Assembly: GCF_014144865.1 (NCBI RefSeq)
Contig: NZ_JAALDM010000015.1
Span: forward strand, 1 to 64,000
Length of the DNA: 64,000 nucleotides
Direction of reading: 5' to 3'
Source of the DNA: Dietzia aerolata
GTDB lineage: Bacteria; Actinomycetota; Actinomycetes; Mycobacteriales; Mycobacteriaceae
Below the pieces are notes generated by a model. The model saw only the letters and a list, made by a program, of their open reading frames with translations. It was not told where the DNA came from and searched no databases. This document shows, piece by piece, positions 16,689 through 28,061 of this stretch. Numbering within the stretch: the stretch's first letter is position 1; each line of letters begins with the position of its first letter. The translations under genes and the position numbers were made by a program.

Positions 16689-18986
16689 GTGGGAATCGCC
16701 AACCGATTCTGGAAGCTGATGGGCTCCACCCAGGGCCGGGACACCTCACGCGCGCAGAGCGCGGTTGAGGCATCCCATGGGTTCGATGAATGGGCGGCGG
16801 ACCTGGATGACTCCGAATTCGCGGATGCCGCACACGAATTGAGCCTTTTCGGTGAGTCGGCCGAGGACCTCGCCCGCTTCCTGGCGCTCGCCAGGGAGGC
16901 CGCCACCCGGACGGTGGACCTGCGCCCCTTCGACGTCCAGTTGCAGGGTGCACTCCGCATGTTCGAGGGTGACGTGGTCGAGATGGCCACCGGCGAGGGA
17001 AAGACGTTGTCCGGAGCCATTGCTGCAGCTGGGTACGCCCTGCAGGGACATACGGTCCATGTGATCTCGGTGAACGATTACCTCGCCGCCCGCGACGCCC
17101 AGTGGATGGGGGCGATGTTCGAGCTCCTGGGACTGTCCGTCGGGCACGTCACCGAGTCGTCGTCGCGTGAGGAGCGTCGTGCGGCATATGACTGCGACAT
17201 CACGTACGGCTCGGTGTCGGAGATCGGGTTCGACGTGCTGCGCGAGCAGTTGGTGACCAACCCTGAAGATCTCATCTCGCCGGCAACAGATGTGGCAATC
17301 GTCGATGAGGCCGACTCCGTTCTCGTGGACGAAGCTCTGGTTCCGTTGGTCCTCGCGGGCTCGGCCTCGGGAGACGCTCCGACGGGGGAGGTTCTCGCCG
17401 CGGTGCGCAAACTGCGCCCGGGACGTCACTACGAGACGGACTCGGAGCGACGCAATATCTATCTCACTGACGACGGCGCGGAAGCGATCGAGAAAGAACT
17501 GGGGATCGACGATCTCTACGACGCAGAACACGTCGGTACGACATTGGTCCAGGTCAACGTGGCGTTGCACGCGTGTTTTCTTCTGCGCCGGGATGTGGAC
17601 TACATCGTTCGCGACGGTCGGGTACAGCTGGTCAACGCGTCCAGAGGCCGCGTTGCCGAGTTGCAGCGATGGCCGGACGGGCTCCAGGCGGCCGTCGAGG
17701 CGAAAGAGGGTGTCGCGGTCTCCGAGTCCGGTCAGATCCTCGACAGCCTGACCGTCCAGGCCTTCATCGGTCGATACACGAAGGTCTGTGGCATGACCGG
17801 CACCGCTCTGGCCGCCGGTCCTCAGTTGCGCGAGTTCTACTCGCTCGGCGTGTCACAGATCGAGCCGAATCGGCCCAACATCCGTTTTGATGAGGCCGAC
17901 CGGACCTACATCGACAATGACAGCAAGACCCGTGCGCTGGTCGAGCACATCGCCTCGGTCCACGAGACCGGGCAGCCGGTGCTCGTGGGCACCCATGACG
18001 TCGCCGAGTCCGAGGAGTTGGCAGCACGGCTCGCGGAAAAGGACGTCGACTGCGCGGTGCTCAACGCCAAGAACGACGAGGAAGAGGCCGCGATCATCGC
18101 GGAGGCCGGCGACATCGGCAACGTCACGGTGTCCACGCAGATGGCCGGCCGGGGTACCGACATCAGGTTGGGCGGATCGGATGAGAGCCGCCGCGATGCC
18201 GTGGTGGAACTCGGGGGACTGCACGTCGTCGGAACCGGTCGGCACCGAACCGAGCGGCTCGACAACCAACTCCGTGGACGCGCTGGCCGACAGGGTGACC
18301 CCGGCAGCTCGGTGTTCTTCGCGGCGATGGACGACCCGGTTGTCACCTCTGCCCTGGAAGAGGAGAAGCTACCGACAGCGCATGATCGGATGTCCGGGCT
18401 GCTCAAAGGTAACCGCGGTCGCGACGCCGTCGATCATGCACAACGCGTCACCGAGGGACAGATGCTGGAGATCCACTCCAATACCTGGCGCTACAGCAGG
18501 CTCCTCGCCGAACAGCGCGACATCCTTGCCGAACGCCGATCGGCTCTACTGCTGACGGAGAAGGCGTTCGAGGAACTGACCGAACAGAATCCGGAACGTA
18601 GCGCGGAGCTGGTGCAAGCGCACGGGGAGGCGGTCGTCGTCCAGGGTTGCCGGGAGATCATGCTCTGGCACCTGGACAAGGGATGGGCCGAGCACCTGGA
18701 GGCGATGAACGACGTTCGTGAGTCGATCCACCTCCGCGCGCTCGGTAGAGAGAACCCGCTGGACGAGTTCCATCGGATCGCGATCGATCACTTCCGGGAC
18801 CTGGCCTCCGACGCCGTCACCGAGGCGGAGAAGACGTTCGCCGAGATCGAGTTCACGGACAACGGCGTGGATCTCGAGGCGAACGATATGGCCCGGCCGA
18901 CCTCGACGTGGACGTACATGGTGCATGACAACCCGATGGCGGCCGGCGGCAGTGTCTTCTCCGGGATGATGTCCACCTTCCGATGA
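16689..18986 (+). CDS. secA2: Accessory Sec translocase ATPase SecA2
   Basis: This 765-residue SecA paralogue drives export of a restricted set of proteins in mycobacteria and relatives. It is shorter than a typical SecA1. The nucleotide-binding domain has [15 protein letters not shown] near residue 100, [23 protein letters not shown] and [11 protein letters not shown]. No C-terminal zinc-binding linker is present, as in other SecA2 proteins. The GTG start at 16689 precedes the conserved [13 protein letters not shown]-type N terminus. It overlaps pgsA2 (ATGA), the same neighbour as in M. tuberculosis (Rv1821-Rv1822). Confidence 0.95.
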   Translation: MGIANRFWKLMGSTQGRDTSRAQSAVEASHGFDEWAADLDDSEFADAAHELSLFGESAEDLARFLALAREAATRTVDLRPFDVQLQGALRMFEGDVVEMATGEGKTLSGAIAAAGYALQGHTVHVISVNDYLAARDAQWMGAMFELLGLSVGHVTESSSREERRAAYDCDITYGSVSEIGFDVLREQLVTNPEDLISPATDVAIVDEADSVLVDEALVPLVLAGSASGDAPTGEVLAAVRKLRPGRHYETDSERRNIYLTDDGAEAIEKELGIDDLYDAEHVGTTLVQVNVALHACFLLRRDVDYIVRDGRVQLVNASRGRVAELQRWPDGLQAAVEAKEGVAVSESGQILDSLTVQAFIGRYTKVCGMTGTALAAGPQLREFYSLGVSQIEPNRPNIRFDEADRTYIDNDSKTRALVEHIASVHETGQPVLVGTHDVAESEELAARLAEKDVDCAVLNAKNDEEEAAIIAEAGDIGNVTVSTQMAGRGTDIRLGGSDESRRDAVVELGGLHVVGTGRHRTERLDNQLRGRAGRQGDPGSSVFFAAMDDPVVTSALEEEKLPTAHDRMSGLLKGNRGRDAVDHAQRVTEGQMLEIHSNTWRYSRLLAEQRDILAERRSALLLTEKAFEELTEQNPERSAELVQAHGEAVVVQGCREIMLWHLDKGWAEHLEAMNDVRESIHLRALGRENPLDEFHRIAIDHFRDLASDAVTEAEKTFAEIEFTDNGVDLEANDMARPTSTWTYMVHDNPMAAGGSVFSGMMSTFR

Positions 18987-19747
18987 ACGCGGCACGCGAG
19001 GGTAAGCGAGAAACAGATCTGCGTGAATGGCGGACCGGTGAGGGGAAGGTCCTCGGTGCCAAGATCCCCACACCGCGTGGAGGTCATCTCTCGGCGGCCG
19101 TGCCACCGGGCCTCGGTGAGGAGAGCCCGCAGCGCGACCCGGGTGTGAGCGATCGCTTCTGGACCCTGCCCAATGCCATTTCGCTAGGACGAATCGCGCT
19201 GATTCCCGTCCTGGTCGTCGCAATCCTGGCCTGGGATGCGCCCACTCTGGCGTTGTGGATTCTCGCTGTCCTGGTGGTTTCTGACTGGCTTGACGGCAAG
19301 ATTGCCCGCTTGTGGAACATGCGCTCGACGTGGGGCGAGAGACTGGACCCGATCGCGGATCGGATCCTCGTCGCCGTCGTCCCCGTCGCGTTCGTCCTCG
19401 CCGGCTACATCCCGGTATGGGTAGTGGTGGTCTTGCTCGCGCGAGACGCACTGCTCGTGGCGACCGTCCCGGTGTACCGCCGACGCGATCTCGAACCCGA
19501 GGTGACCTATCTGGGCAAGGCGGCCACGTTTGCGCTGTTCTGGTCGCTCCCGCTGTTGCTCGCAGGCCATGCCGGTCTGATCGGTGCCGAAGGCCTCAAG
19601 GTGGTCGGGGAGGCGTGCCTGTACTGGGGCGTGGGCCTCTACGCATGGAGCGGCGGCATATATCTCTGGCAGGCACGCAGAATCGCCATGGCGGTTCCCC
19701 CTAAAGGCAAGCGATCGGCTGATGTGGAGTCGTCTGACAGTGTGTAA
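18983..19747 (+). CDS. pgsA2: CDP-alcohol phosphatidyltransferase (PgsA2-type)
   Basis: This 254-residue integral membrane enzyme transfers a phosphatidyl group from CDP-diacylglycerol to an alcohol. The family motif DxxDGxxARx8GxxxDxxxD is complete (DWLDGKIAR, then GERLDPIAD). About 50 hydrophilic residues precede the first membrane helix ([20 protein letters not shown]), and several further helices follow. The gene is translationally coupled to secA2. The name follows synteny with M. tuberculosis Rv1822; whether the product is phosphatidylglycerol phosphate or a related lipid is not determined by sequence. Confidence 0.88.
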   Translation: MNAAREGKRETDLREWRTGEGKVLGAKIPTPRGGHLSAAVPPGLGEESPQRDPGVSDRFWTLPNAISLGRIALIPVLVVAILAWDAPTLALWILAVLVVSDWLDGKIARLWNMRSTWGERLDPIADRILVAVVPVAFVLAGYIPVWVVVVLLARDALLVATVPVYRRRDLEPEVTYLGKAATFALFWSLPLLLAGHAGLIGAEGLKVVGEACLYWGVGLYAWSGGIYLWQARRIAMAVPPKGKRSADVESSDSV

Positions 19748-19794
19748 TGTCGCCAGATGGAATTTGTAGCGATCCACTCGAGAAGGGCACGTCA

Positions 19795-20196
19795 GTGAGC
19801 GACCAGAACATCCCCGACCAGCTCCGGTACACCGATGAGCACGAGTGGGTGGAGCGGGTGTCGGACACCCGAGTCCGTATCGGCATCACCGAGTACGCGC
19901 AGTCCAAGCTCGGAGACATCGTCTTTGTTCAGCTCCCGGAGGTCGGTGGCGAGACGGAGGCGGGTGAGCCCTTCGGCGAGGTCGAGTCACCGAAGAGCGT
20001 GTCCGACCTGTACGCGCCGCTCACCGGCAAGGTCGTTGAGGTCAACACCGCCCTCGAGACGTCGCCCGAGCTGGTCAACTCCGATCCGTACGGCGAGGGA
20101 TGGATCATCGTCCTGGAGATCGCGGATGTCGATGACCTGGAGGCACAGCTCCAGCAGACCCTGGATTCGGACGGGTACGCCGCGATCACGGAGTGA
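19795..20196 (+). CDS. gcvH: Glycine cleavage system H protein
   Basis: This 133-residue lipoyl carrier shuttles the aminomethyl group between the P, T and L proteins of the glycine cleavage system. The lipoylated lysine is Lys67 in GEVESPKSVSDLYAP. The GTG at 19795 follows AGAAGGG and gives the standard GcvH length; an upstream in-frame start would add 16 atypical residues. In M. tuberculosis gcvH also precedes garA, although there three further genes separate it from pgsA2. Confidence 0.95.
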   Translation: MSDQNIPDQLRYTDEHEWVERVSDTRVRIGITEYAQSKLGDIVFVQLPEVGGETEAGEPFGEVESPKSVSDLYAPLTGKVVEVNTALETSPELVNSDPYGEGWIIVLEIADVDDLEAQLQQTLDSDGYAAITE

Positions 20197-20307
20197 TGAG
20201 CGGACCTCTCAGCACGCCCCCGGCCACGCGGACGGACAGTCCGGCCTAGAATTAACGATGAGCGCACCGTGAGCCCTGCGCCCGGGCTCAGACGAGGAGA
20301 GACGAAC

Positions 20308-20745
20308 GTGACCGAGAACAAGAACATGCCCGAGGCGACCGCCGAGACCACCTCCGTGTTCCGCGCCGAGCTCCTCAACGAGACCGATCAGCAGGCGGCC
20401 CAGTCGGATTCGTCTGTCACCGGTATCGAGGGACTTCCCGAAGGGCAGGCGCTGCTGGTGGTCAAGCGTGGCCCCAATGCCGGCTCCCGTTTCCTGCTGG
20501 ACCAGGCCACGACGTCGGCCGGTCGTCACCCGGACAGTGACATCTTCCTGGATGACGTGACCGTCAGTCGCCGCCATGCGGAGTTCCGCAGTGAAGGCGG
20601 CAGCTTCACGGTTGTTGACGTGGGGTCGCTGAACGGCACGTACGTCAACCGGGAGCCCGTTGACTCCGCGTCTCTCGCCAATGGCGACGAGGTGCAGATC
20701 GGTAAGTTCCGCCTCGTGTTCCTGACGGGTACGCCCGGGCAGTGA
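20308..20745 (+). CDS. garA: FHA-domain regulator GarA (OdhI homologue)
   Basis: This 145-residue protein controls glutamate and 2-oxoglutarate metabolism by binding 2-oxoglutarate decarboxylase/dehydrogenase and glutamate dehydrogenase. Binding is relieved by phosphorylation of an N-terminal Thr-Thr motif by PknG/PknB-type kinases. That motif, ETTSVFRAE, is present with Thr14 and Thr15. The FHA domain is almost identical to M. tuberculosis GarA (AGRHPDSDIFLDDVTVSRRH and VGSLNGTYVNREPVDS). The GTG at 20308 follows GAGGAGAGACGAAC. The 3' end overlaps the MerR gene by four bases. Confidence 0.96.
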   Translation: MTENKNMPEATAETTSVFRAELLNETDQQAAQSDSSVTGIEGLPEGQALLVVKRGPNAGSRFLLDQATTSAGRHPDSDIFLDDVTVSRRHAEFRSEGGSFTVVDVGSLNGTYVNREPVDSASLANGDEVQIGKFRLVFLTGTPGQ

Positions 20746-21476
20746 CCGCAGCTGGCCACGGCGCCGGCAAGGAGGAGTTTCTCTCCATCGGCGGTGTCAT
20801 CGCACTTCTGACTCCGGAGTTCCCGGACCTGACGGTGTCCAAGGTTCGGTTCCTCGAGAACGAGGGACTGGTCACGCCCCAACGCACGCCGAGCGGGTAC
20901 CGACGGTTCAGTGCCGAGGACCGGGAACGACTGAGGTACGTCCTCACCGCACAGCGAGACCGTTACCTGCCTCTCAAGGTGATTCGAGAGGAACTGGACG
21001 CTCTCGACGCGGCGATTGCCGATGGGTCGACCACGGCTCTTCGGCCCCGGCCGGGGGCGGAGGGCGTTCCGGGCTCGGAGCCGGATGATTTCCGTACCGA
21101 TACCCTCAGGCGCCTGACCCGAGAGAACGTCATCGACCAATCGGGGGTCGACGCGGACCTGGTCGACTCTCTCATCGATGCCGGGCTCATCGCCACCGGC
21201 CTTGGTGGTTTCTTTGACCCCGAGGCCGTGTTGATCGCGCGTACCGCCCATGATCTGGCCGTCCACGGCGTGGACGTGCGTCATCTGCGGGGCTTCCGGA
21301 CCGCAGCCGACCGACAGACCGGACTCATCGCCCAGATTGCGGGGCCGGTCGCGCGACAAGGGGATGCAGACGCGAGGGATCGTGCTGCCGAGCTGGCAAG
21401 GGAGATCGCGGCGTTGTCGGTCGCACTGCACTCGACGCTGGTGACCGTAGCGGTCCGGCACGCACTCGACTCCTGA
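20742..21476 (+). CDS. MerR-family transcriptional regulator (Rv1828-like)
   Basis: This 244-residue regulator has an N-terminal MerR winged-helix DNA-binding domain (FLSIGGVIALLTPEFPDLTVSKVRFLENEG region, then GYRRFSAEDRERL) and a long C-terminal domain without cysteines of metal-sensing type. It is coupled to garA (GTGA) and is followed by the DUF151 gene, the M. tuberculosis order Rv1827-Rv1828-Rv1829. The inducer is not evident from sequence. Confidence 0.88.
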   Translation: MTAAGHGAGKEEFLSIGGVIALLTPEFPDLTVSKVRFLENEGLVTPQRTPSGYRRFSAEDRERLRYVLTAQRDRYLPLKVIREELDALDAAIADGSTTALRPRPGAEGVPGSEPDDFRTDTLRRLTRENVIDQSGVDADLVDSLIDAGLIATGLGGFFDPEAVLIARTAHDLAVHGVDVRHLRGFRTAADRQTGLIAQIAGPVARQGDADARDRAAELAREIAALSVALHSTLVTVAVRHALDS

Positions 21477-21559
21477 CGGTAGGGGGTATCCGCTGCGGCG
21501 GCGCCTGCTCGCGCGGGGGTCCGTGAGGGATACGCTGGAGAAGTCGAGAGGCGGAGAAC

Positions 21560-22072
21560 ATGGAGAGCAACATGCATGAGGTCGACGTGGTCGGGATCCG
21601 CTTCGAGGAGCCCGAGTACGCGCCCGTCCTGATCCTTCACGAGAAGGAGGGCGGGCGTTACGTGCCGATCTGGATCGGCGCGGCCGAAGCCGCTGCGATC
21701 AGCCTCCAGCAGCAGGGCGTCCAGCCAAGTCGGCCGCTCACACATGACCTGGTGGCGACTCTCCTGGAGACTTTCTCGCAGCAGCTGAAGCAGGTCGAGA
21801 TTGTCGGGGTGTCCGAGGGCACCTTCATCGCGGAGCTCGTGTTCGGTTCGACGAGGGTCTCGGCCCGGCCGTCCGATGCGGTGGCGGTGGCACTGCGGAC
21901 CTCGTCGCCCGTGTTGGTGAGCAAGGAGGTGCTCGACGAGGTCGGGATCTCACTCGTCGAGCAGGGTGAGGAAGAGGTCGAGGCCTTCCGCGAGTTCCTG
22001 GATCAGGTGAGTCCTGATGATTTTCTCGGCGGCGGAGGTCCGGAAGAGCGTCCCGGAGATTCCCCCTCCTGA
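21560..22072 (+). CDS. Bifunctional nuclease family protein (DUF151, Rv1829-like)
   Basis: This 170-residue protein belongs to the DUF151/bifunctional nuclease family. Conserved segments are YVPIWIGAAEAAAISL, RPLTHDLVATLLETF and VSARPSDAVAVALR. The C terminus is acidic and includes DQVSPDDFL. The start is either ATG 21560 or ATG 21572; the shorter form would begin MHEVDVVGIR and matches the usual N terminus better. Its biochemical role in actinobacteria is not settled. It lies between two merR genes as in mycobacteria. Confidence 0.85.
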   Translation: MESNMHEVDVVGIRFEEPEYAPVLILHEKEGGRYVPIWIGAAEAAAISLQQQGVQPSRPLTHDLVATLLETFSQQLKQVEIVGVSEGTFIAELVFGSTRVSARPSDAVAVALRTSSPVLVSKEVLDEVGISLVEQGEEEVEAFREFLDQVSPDDFLGGGGPEERPGDSPS

Positions 22073-22144
22073 GGTGCGTGACCTGCTGGTTTATTAGTCA
22101 CTTGCGTCACTTGGCTACCTTTTCGCAGGCAGATTAAGAGTCTA

Positions 22145-22170
22145 AAGTTCAACTTGAGGTTGAGGTTTAC
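22145..22170. promoter_or_regulatory. Candidate MerR-type operator upstream of the second merR gene
   Basis: An 11-base palindrome AAGTTCAACTT (22145-22155) overlaps the half-site AACTTGAGG (22151-22159), and TTGAGG is repeated immediately after. AACTTGAGG matches half of the dyad bound by MerR-family SoxR. The site is about 150-175 bases before the merR start, so autoregulation is plausible. This is inference from motif shape and location. Confidence 0.45.
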
Positions 22171-22320
22171 CGCGTGTCCTATTGATCGGCGGGCGGTGCA
22201 GGCATAGCGTTGCCCTCAGTGAACTACACCGATGGTGTTCACGCGTCCAGGATTCGGGCTGACAGGCCCGGTACCGTGCGGCCACAATTGTGGCTGCACC
22301 CGCAGCTTGAGGGAGCAAAC

Positions 22321-22959
22321 GTGGCCGATCACCCCCGGATTCCGGAGCCGACCGTCGTGACCGATACGGAGAGCCTCTTTGGTGATGCGACCGAGGCCAC
22401 CCAGGCCACGTTCGACGAGGTGCAGCCCGGACTGTTCCCGGATGACGGGATCCCGGACGGTACCAGTGGTTACCGTGTGCCGATCGCGTGCCAGATCGCC
22501 GGCATCACCTACCGGCAGCTCGACTACTGGGCCCGCACAGACCTGGTCGTGCCGTCGATCCGCAACGCCGCGGGCTCCGGAAGCCAGCGCCTGTACTCGT
22601 TCAAGGACATACTCGTCCTCAAGATTGTCAAGCAGCTGCTCGACACCGGCATCTCCCTGCAGAACATCCGCAAGGCCGTGGATCAGATCCGTTCCCGCGG
22701 CGTTCAGGACTTGGCGACGATCACCCTGTTCTCGGATGGCCGCACCGTGTTCGAGTGCACCTCCAAGGAGGAGGTGTTCGACCTCCTGCAGGGTGGACAG
22801 GGCGTGTTCGGGATCGGGATCGGTGGGGCGATGCGTGAGCTGGCCGGATCGATCTCGGAGTTCCCCGCGGAGACGGTCATCGAGGAGGATGTCGTCGCCC
22901 CGGTCGAGGACGAGCTCGCGGCGCGTCGCCGTGCTCGCGCCTCGCGCCGTACGGGCTAA
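22321..22959 (+). CDS. MerR-family regulator (Rv1830/ResR-like)
   Basis: This 212-residue regulator has a central MerR domain: GYRVPIACQIAGITYRQLDYWARTD region, GSGSQRLYSFKDILVLKIVK and TGISLQNIRKAVDQIRSRG. An acidic leader of about 45 residues precedes it, and a C-terminal VFDLLQGGQGVFGIGIGGA effector segment follows. The GTG at 22321 follows TTGAGGGAGCAAAC. In M. tuberculosis the corresponding gene Rv1830 (resR) controls itself and cell-division regulators and influences recovery after antibiotics. A candidate operator lies upstream here. The gene order to gcvP is also conserved. Confidence 0.9.
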   Translation: MADHPRIPEPTVVTDTESLFGDATEATQATFDEVQPGLFPDDGIPDGTSGYRVPIACQIAGITYRQLDYWARTDLVVPSIRNAAGSGSQRLYSFKDILVLKIVKQLLDTGISLQNIRKAVDQIRSRGVQDLATITLFSDGRTVFECTSKEEVFDLLQGGQGVFGIGIGGAMRELAGSISEFPAETVIEEDVVAPVEDELAARRRARASRRTG

Positions 22960-22999
22960 GGCGGAGACGTCGTCTAGACTCGGTGACGCGTTCACGCGA

Positions 23000-23203
23000 C
23001 TCACGGGAGAGTTCCGCGGTAACCAGCCGCGGGCGCCGAAGGAGCAACTCCTCTCCGAGAATCTCTCAGGCACCCGGACCGTGTAGTCGGCGAACGCCTC
23101 TGGAGAGCGGTGGAATCGACCACCCGCCCACGGGGAAAGCCCGGCCCTGACATGGGCCCGGTGAATCTCTCAGGCGCCGGCGCGGACCGGCAGGGGACAG
23201 AGC
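23000..23203 (+). ncRNA. Tandem glycine riboswitch ahead of gcvP
   Basis: Two consecutive glycine aptamers can be read. Aptamer 1 (about 23003-23087) contains CGGGAGAG, GCGCCGAAGGAGCAA and AATCTCTCAGGCACC. Aptamer 2 (about 23096-23203) contains CTCTGGAGAG, CCACGGGGAAAG, AATCTCTCAGGCGCC and GGACAGAG. The duplicated CTCTCAGG core is diagnostic. The element ends about 65 bases before the GTG of gcvP. Tandem glycine riboswitches usually turn on glycine cleavage genes when glycine is high. Exact helix ends were not computed. Confidence 0.93.
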
Positions 23204-23266
23204 GGAGAGGGTAGCACCGGCCCGCCGGCCGCCCATCGGGGTGGCCCCGCCCTTGGAGGAGCACCT

Positions 23267-26161
<2,895 letters not shown>

Positions 26162-26209
26162 GTGGCTCGTCGGTCCGATCGTGTCGTACCCGCATGACAC
26201 TGTGCGGGT

Positions 26210-27037
26210 ATGACCACGACAGGACCAGGCCACGTTCCACCGCTTCCCGCGGCCTGCGCCGACTGGTGCAGGGCGCAGCCGCCGGCGGTGCTGGTAGCTG
26301 ACGAGTACGTGAAGATCGATCTGGATCTCTGGAATCTCCGCCTCGCGGAGAAGGGGATCGACCTCCGACTGGTTGGTGGCGGACCAGACGGTGGCCGGGT
26401 CGAGACCGGAACCGGCTACCTGCGGCGCAGTGACCTGTGGGCAGCCGGTCGTCGGGCGCGGGGCAGCCTGGAGGAGGCGGTGGTCGCGCTGTACATGTGC
26501 GCGGCGTGGCTGTCCTCCCACCCCACACGGTCAGGCATCCGGCGTGGGGTGCCGGATTTCCGGGTGCCGGACCGGGACAGATCCGGCTGGCGGTCGGTCT
26601 CTTCTCACGGCTACCCCCTCGTTCTCCATGACGTCGTCGACTGGCTGGACGCGCCCGGGGAGGCGATGAACCTGCTCCGGCACGGCGCTCCGGCGGGGCG
26701 TGCCGGACGCGGAGTGCCCGATCTGGGCTACCCGCTGGCCTCGCTGTATCTGTCGTCGTTGGCGATGGCCTGGTCTGAGCAGCGCATCGTTCCGGTCGAT
26801 TCGGCGGGAATCGGGACGTTGATCCACGCCGGCTGGACCGAGGTCGACTCGGCTTCCCGCCTCACCCCGCGCCGTTTCCAGCGATACCTGGAACTGGTCC
26901 AGGCGTGGGCCAATGAGTGTGGAGTCGATCCGCTCGTGGTGGAGATGTGGCTCGTCCGGGATTGGCATCACAGGAGGTCGGGCACCGTCGGGGCGGGCGC
27001 CGCCGTTCGGACGCCCCGCGACAGGCCCGGTCAGTAG
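26210..27037 (+). CDS. Conserved hypothetical protein
   Basis: This 275-residue soluble protein starts with an ATG 48 bases after gcvP and ends in a basic, disordered tail. I do not recognise a named domain. Visible features are WCRAQPPAVLVADEYVKIDL near the N terminus, a central YPLVLHDVVDWLDAPGEA, and a Trp- and Arg-rich C-terminal part (FQRYLELVQAWANECGVDP). No membrane segment or metal-binding cluster is present. Location after gcvP on the same strand gives no firm hint about its role. Confidence 0.7.
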   Translation: MTTTGPGHVPPLPAACADWCRAQPPAVLVADEYVKIDLDLWNLRLAEKGIDLRLVGGGPDGGRVETGTGYLRRSDLWAAGRRARGSLEEAVVALYMCAAWLSSHPTRSGIRRGVPDFRVPDRDRSGWRSVSSHGYPLVLHDVVDWLDAPGEAMNLLRHGAPAGRAGRGVPDLGYPLASLYLSSLAMAWSEQRIVPVDSAGIGTLIHAGWTEVDSASRLTPRRFQRYLELVQAWANECGVDPLVVEMWLVRDWHHRRSGTVGAGAAVRTPRDRPGQ

Positions 27038-27127
27038 TCGGCCGGGGCGGCCGGCCGGTCAGGGGGCAACCCGGCTGGCCGCACGAAGTCGGGTATGGCG
27101 AGCCCGTGGAGGCATTAGGGTCCGGGC

Positions 27128-27976
27128 ATGAGCCCCCGCGAATTGTCCGTCGATGTCCAGGCTGGCCGACTAGAAGTACTCGTGTGGGATGCGGACGGGA
27201 CCGGCATGGGTGATGAACCCGTGCCGACGGTGCTTGCTCTGCACGGGTTCCCCGAGTCAGCGAACGAGTGGCGGCCCGTCGCGGAGATCCTCGCCCGCAA
27301 CGGTGTCCGGGTCGTGGCGCCACTCCAGCGGGGTTATTCGCCGGGGGCGAGGCCCACGGCCGTGGAGGACTACTCGATCGAGCTCCTGGCCGAGGATGTT
27401 CTGGCGGTGGCCGAAGACCTGCAGCTCGGTGCCTTTCACCTGGTCGGGCACGATTGGGGCGCCTGTGTGGCGTGGTGGCTCGCCGGCCATCAACCGAACC
27501 GTCTCACCTCGCTCGTCGCGATATCGGTGCCGCACCTCGGGGCATTCGCCGAGGCGATCGGTACCGATCCAGACCAGCAGGAACGGTCCGCGTATTTCAC
27601 GCTCTTCCGCGAGCCCGGGAAGGCAGAGGACGTCCTTCTCGCCGATGGCGCACGGCGCCTTCGAGCCATGTTCACCGATGCCGTGCCGGAGGACCTGGTG
27701 ACGCAGCACATGGACGTGGTGGGGACCCGCGACGGACTGACAGGCGCGCTGAACTGGTATCGGGCGATGCGGAGCTACGAGTTGCCGGATGTGTCTGTTC
27801 CGACGACGTTCATCTGGGGCGATCAGGATATGGCGATCGCGCGAAGTGGCGCCGAGGCCACAGCCGAGCGCATGACCGGCGACTACCGATTCGTGCCGGT
27901 GTCCGGTGGTGGGCATTGGATTCCGGAAGAGAATCCGGAGCTTGTCGCTGCCGAAGTATTGGCGCGCGTGCGGTGA
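27128..27976 (+). CDS. Alpha/beta hydrolase, epoxide hydrolase-like
   Basis: This 282-residue alpha/beta hydrolase has the HGFPESANEW oxyanion-hole motif, a GHDWGACVAW nucleophile elbow with Asp as nucleophile, ALNWYRAM in the lid with a candidate epoxide-protonating Tyr, FIWGDQD for the acid region and GGGHWIPEE for the catalytic His. The Asp nucleophile and lid tyrosine favour an epoxide hydrolase over an esterase; haloalkane dehalogenase is less likely. There is no signal peptide. The natural substrate is unknown. Confidence 0.82.
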   Translation: MSPRELSVDVQAGRLEVLVWDADGTGMGDEPVPTVLALHGFPESANEWRPVAEILARNGVRVVAPLQRGYSPGARPTAVEDYSIELLAEDVLAVAEDLQLGAFHLVGHDWGACVAWWLAGHQPNRLTSLVAISVPHLGAFAEAIGTDPDQQERSAYFTLFREPGKAEDVLLADGARRLRAMFTDAVPEDLVTQHMDVVGTRDGLTGALNWYRAMRSYELPDVSVPTTFIWGDQDMAIARSGAEATAERMTGDYRFVPVSGGGHWIPEENPELVAAEVLARVR

Positions 27977-28012
27977 CGTCGGCGTCGTTGCCGGCGCTGG
28001 TGCTGATATGCC

Positions 28013-28049
28013 GTGACTGATCCGATCGACAGTTGATCGGATCAGTCAC
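28013..28049. terminator. Bidirectional hairpin between convergent genes
   Basis: A perfect 15-bp inverted repeat (28013-28027 with 28035-28049) with a 7-base loop lies between the epoxide hydrolase-like gene (+) and the acyl-CoA synthetase gene (-). There is no clear T-run on either side, but the position and perfect stem suit a shared terminator. Confidence 0.7.
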
Positions 28050-28061
28050 CTCGCTCTGGAG

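Noticed and set aside
22145-22170. True SoxR operator
   Set aside because: Only one half-site and a short palindrome are present, and the adjacent regulators lack the SoxR iron-sulphur cysteines, so it is reported only as a MerR-type candidate.
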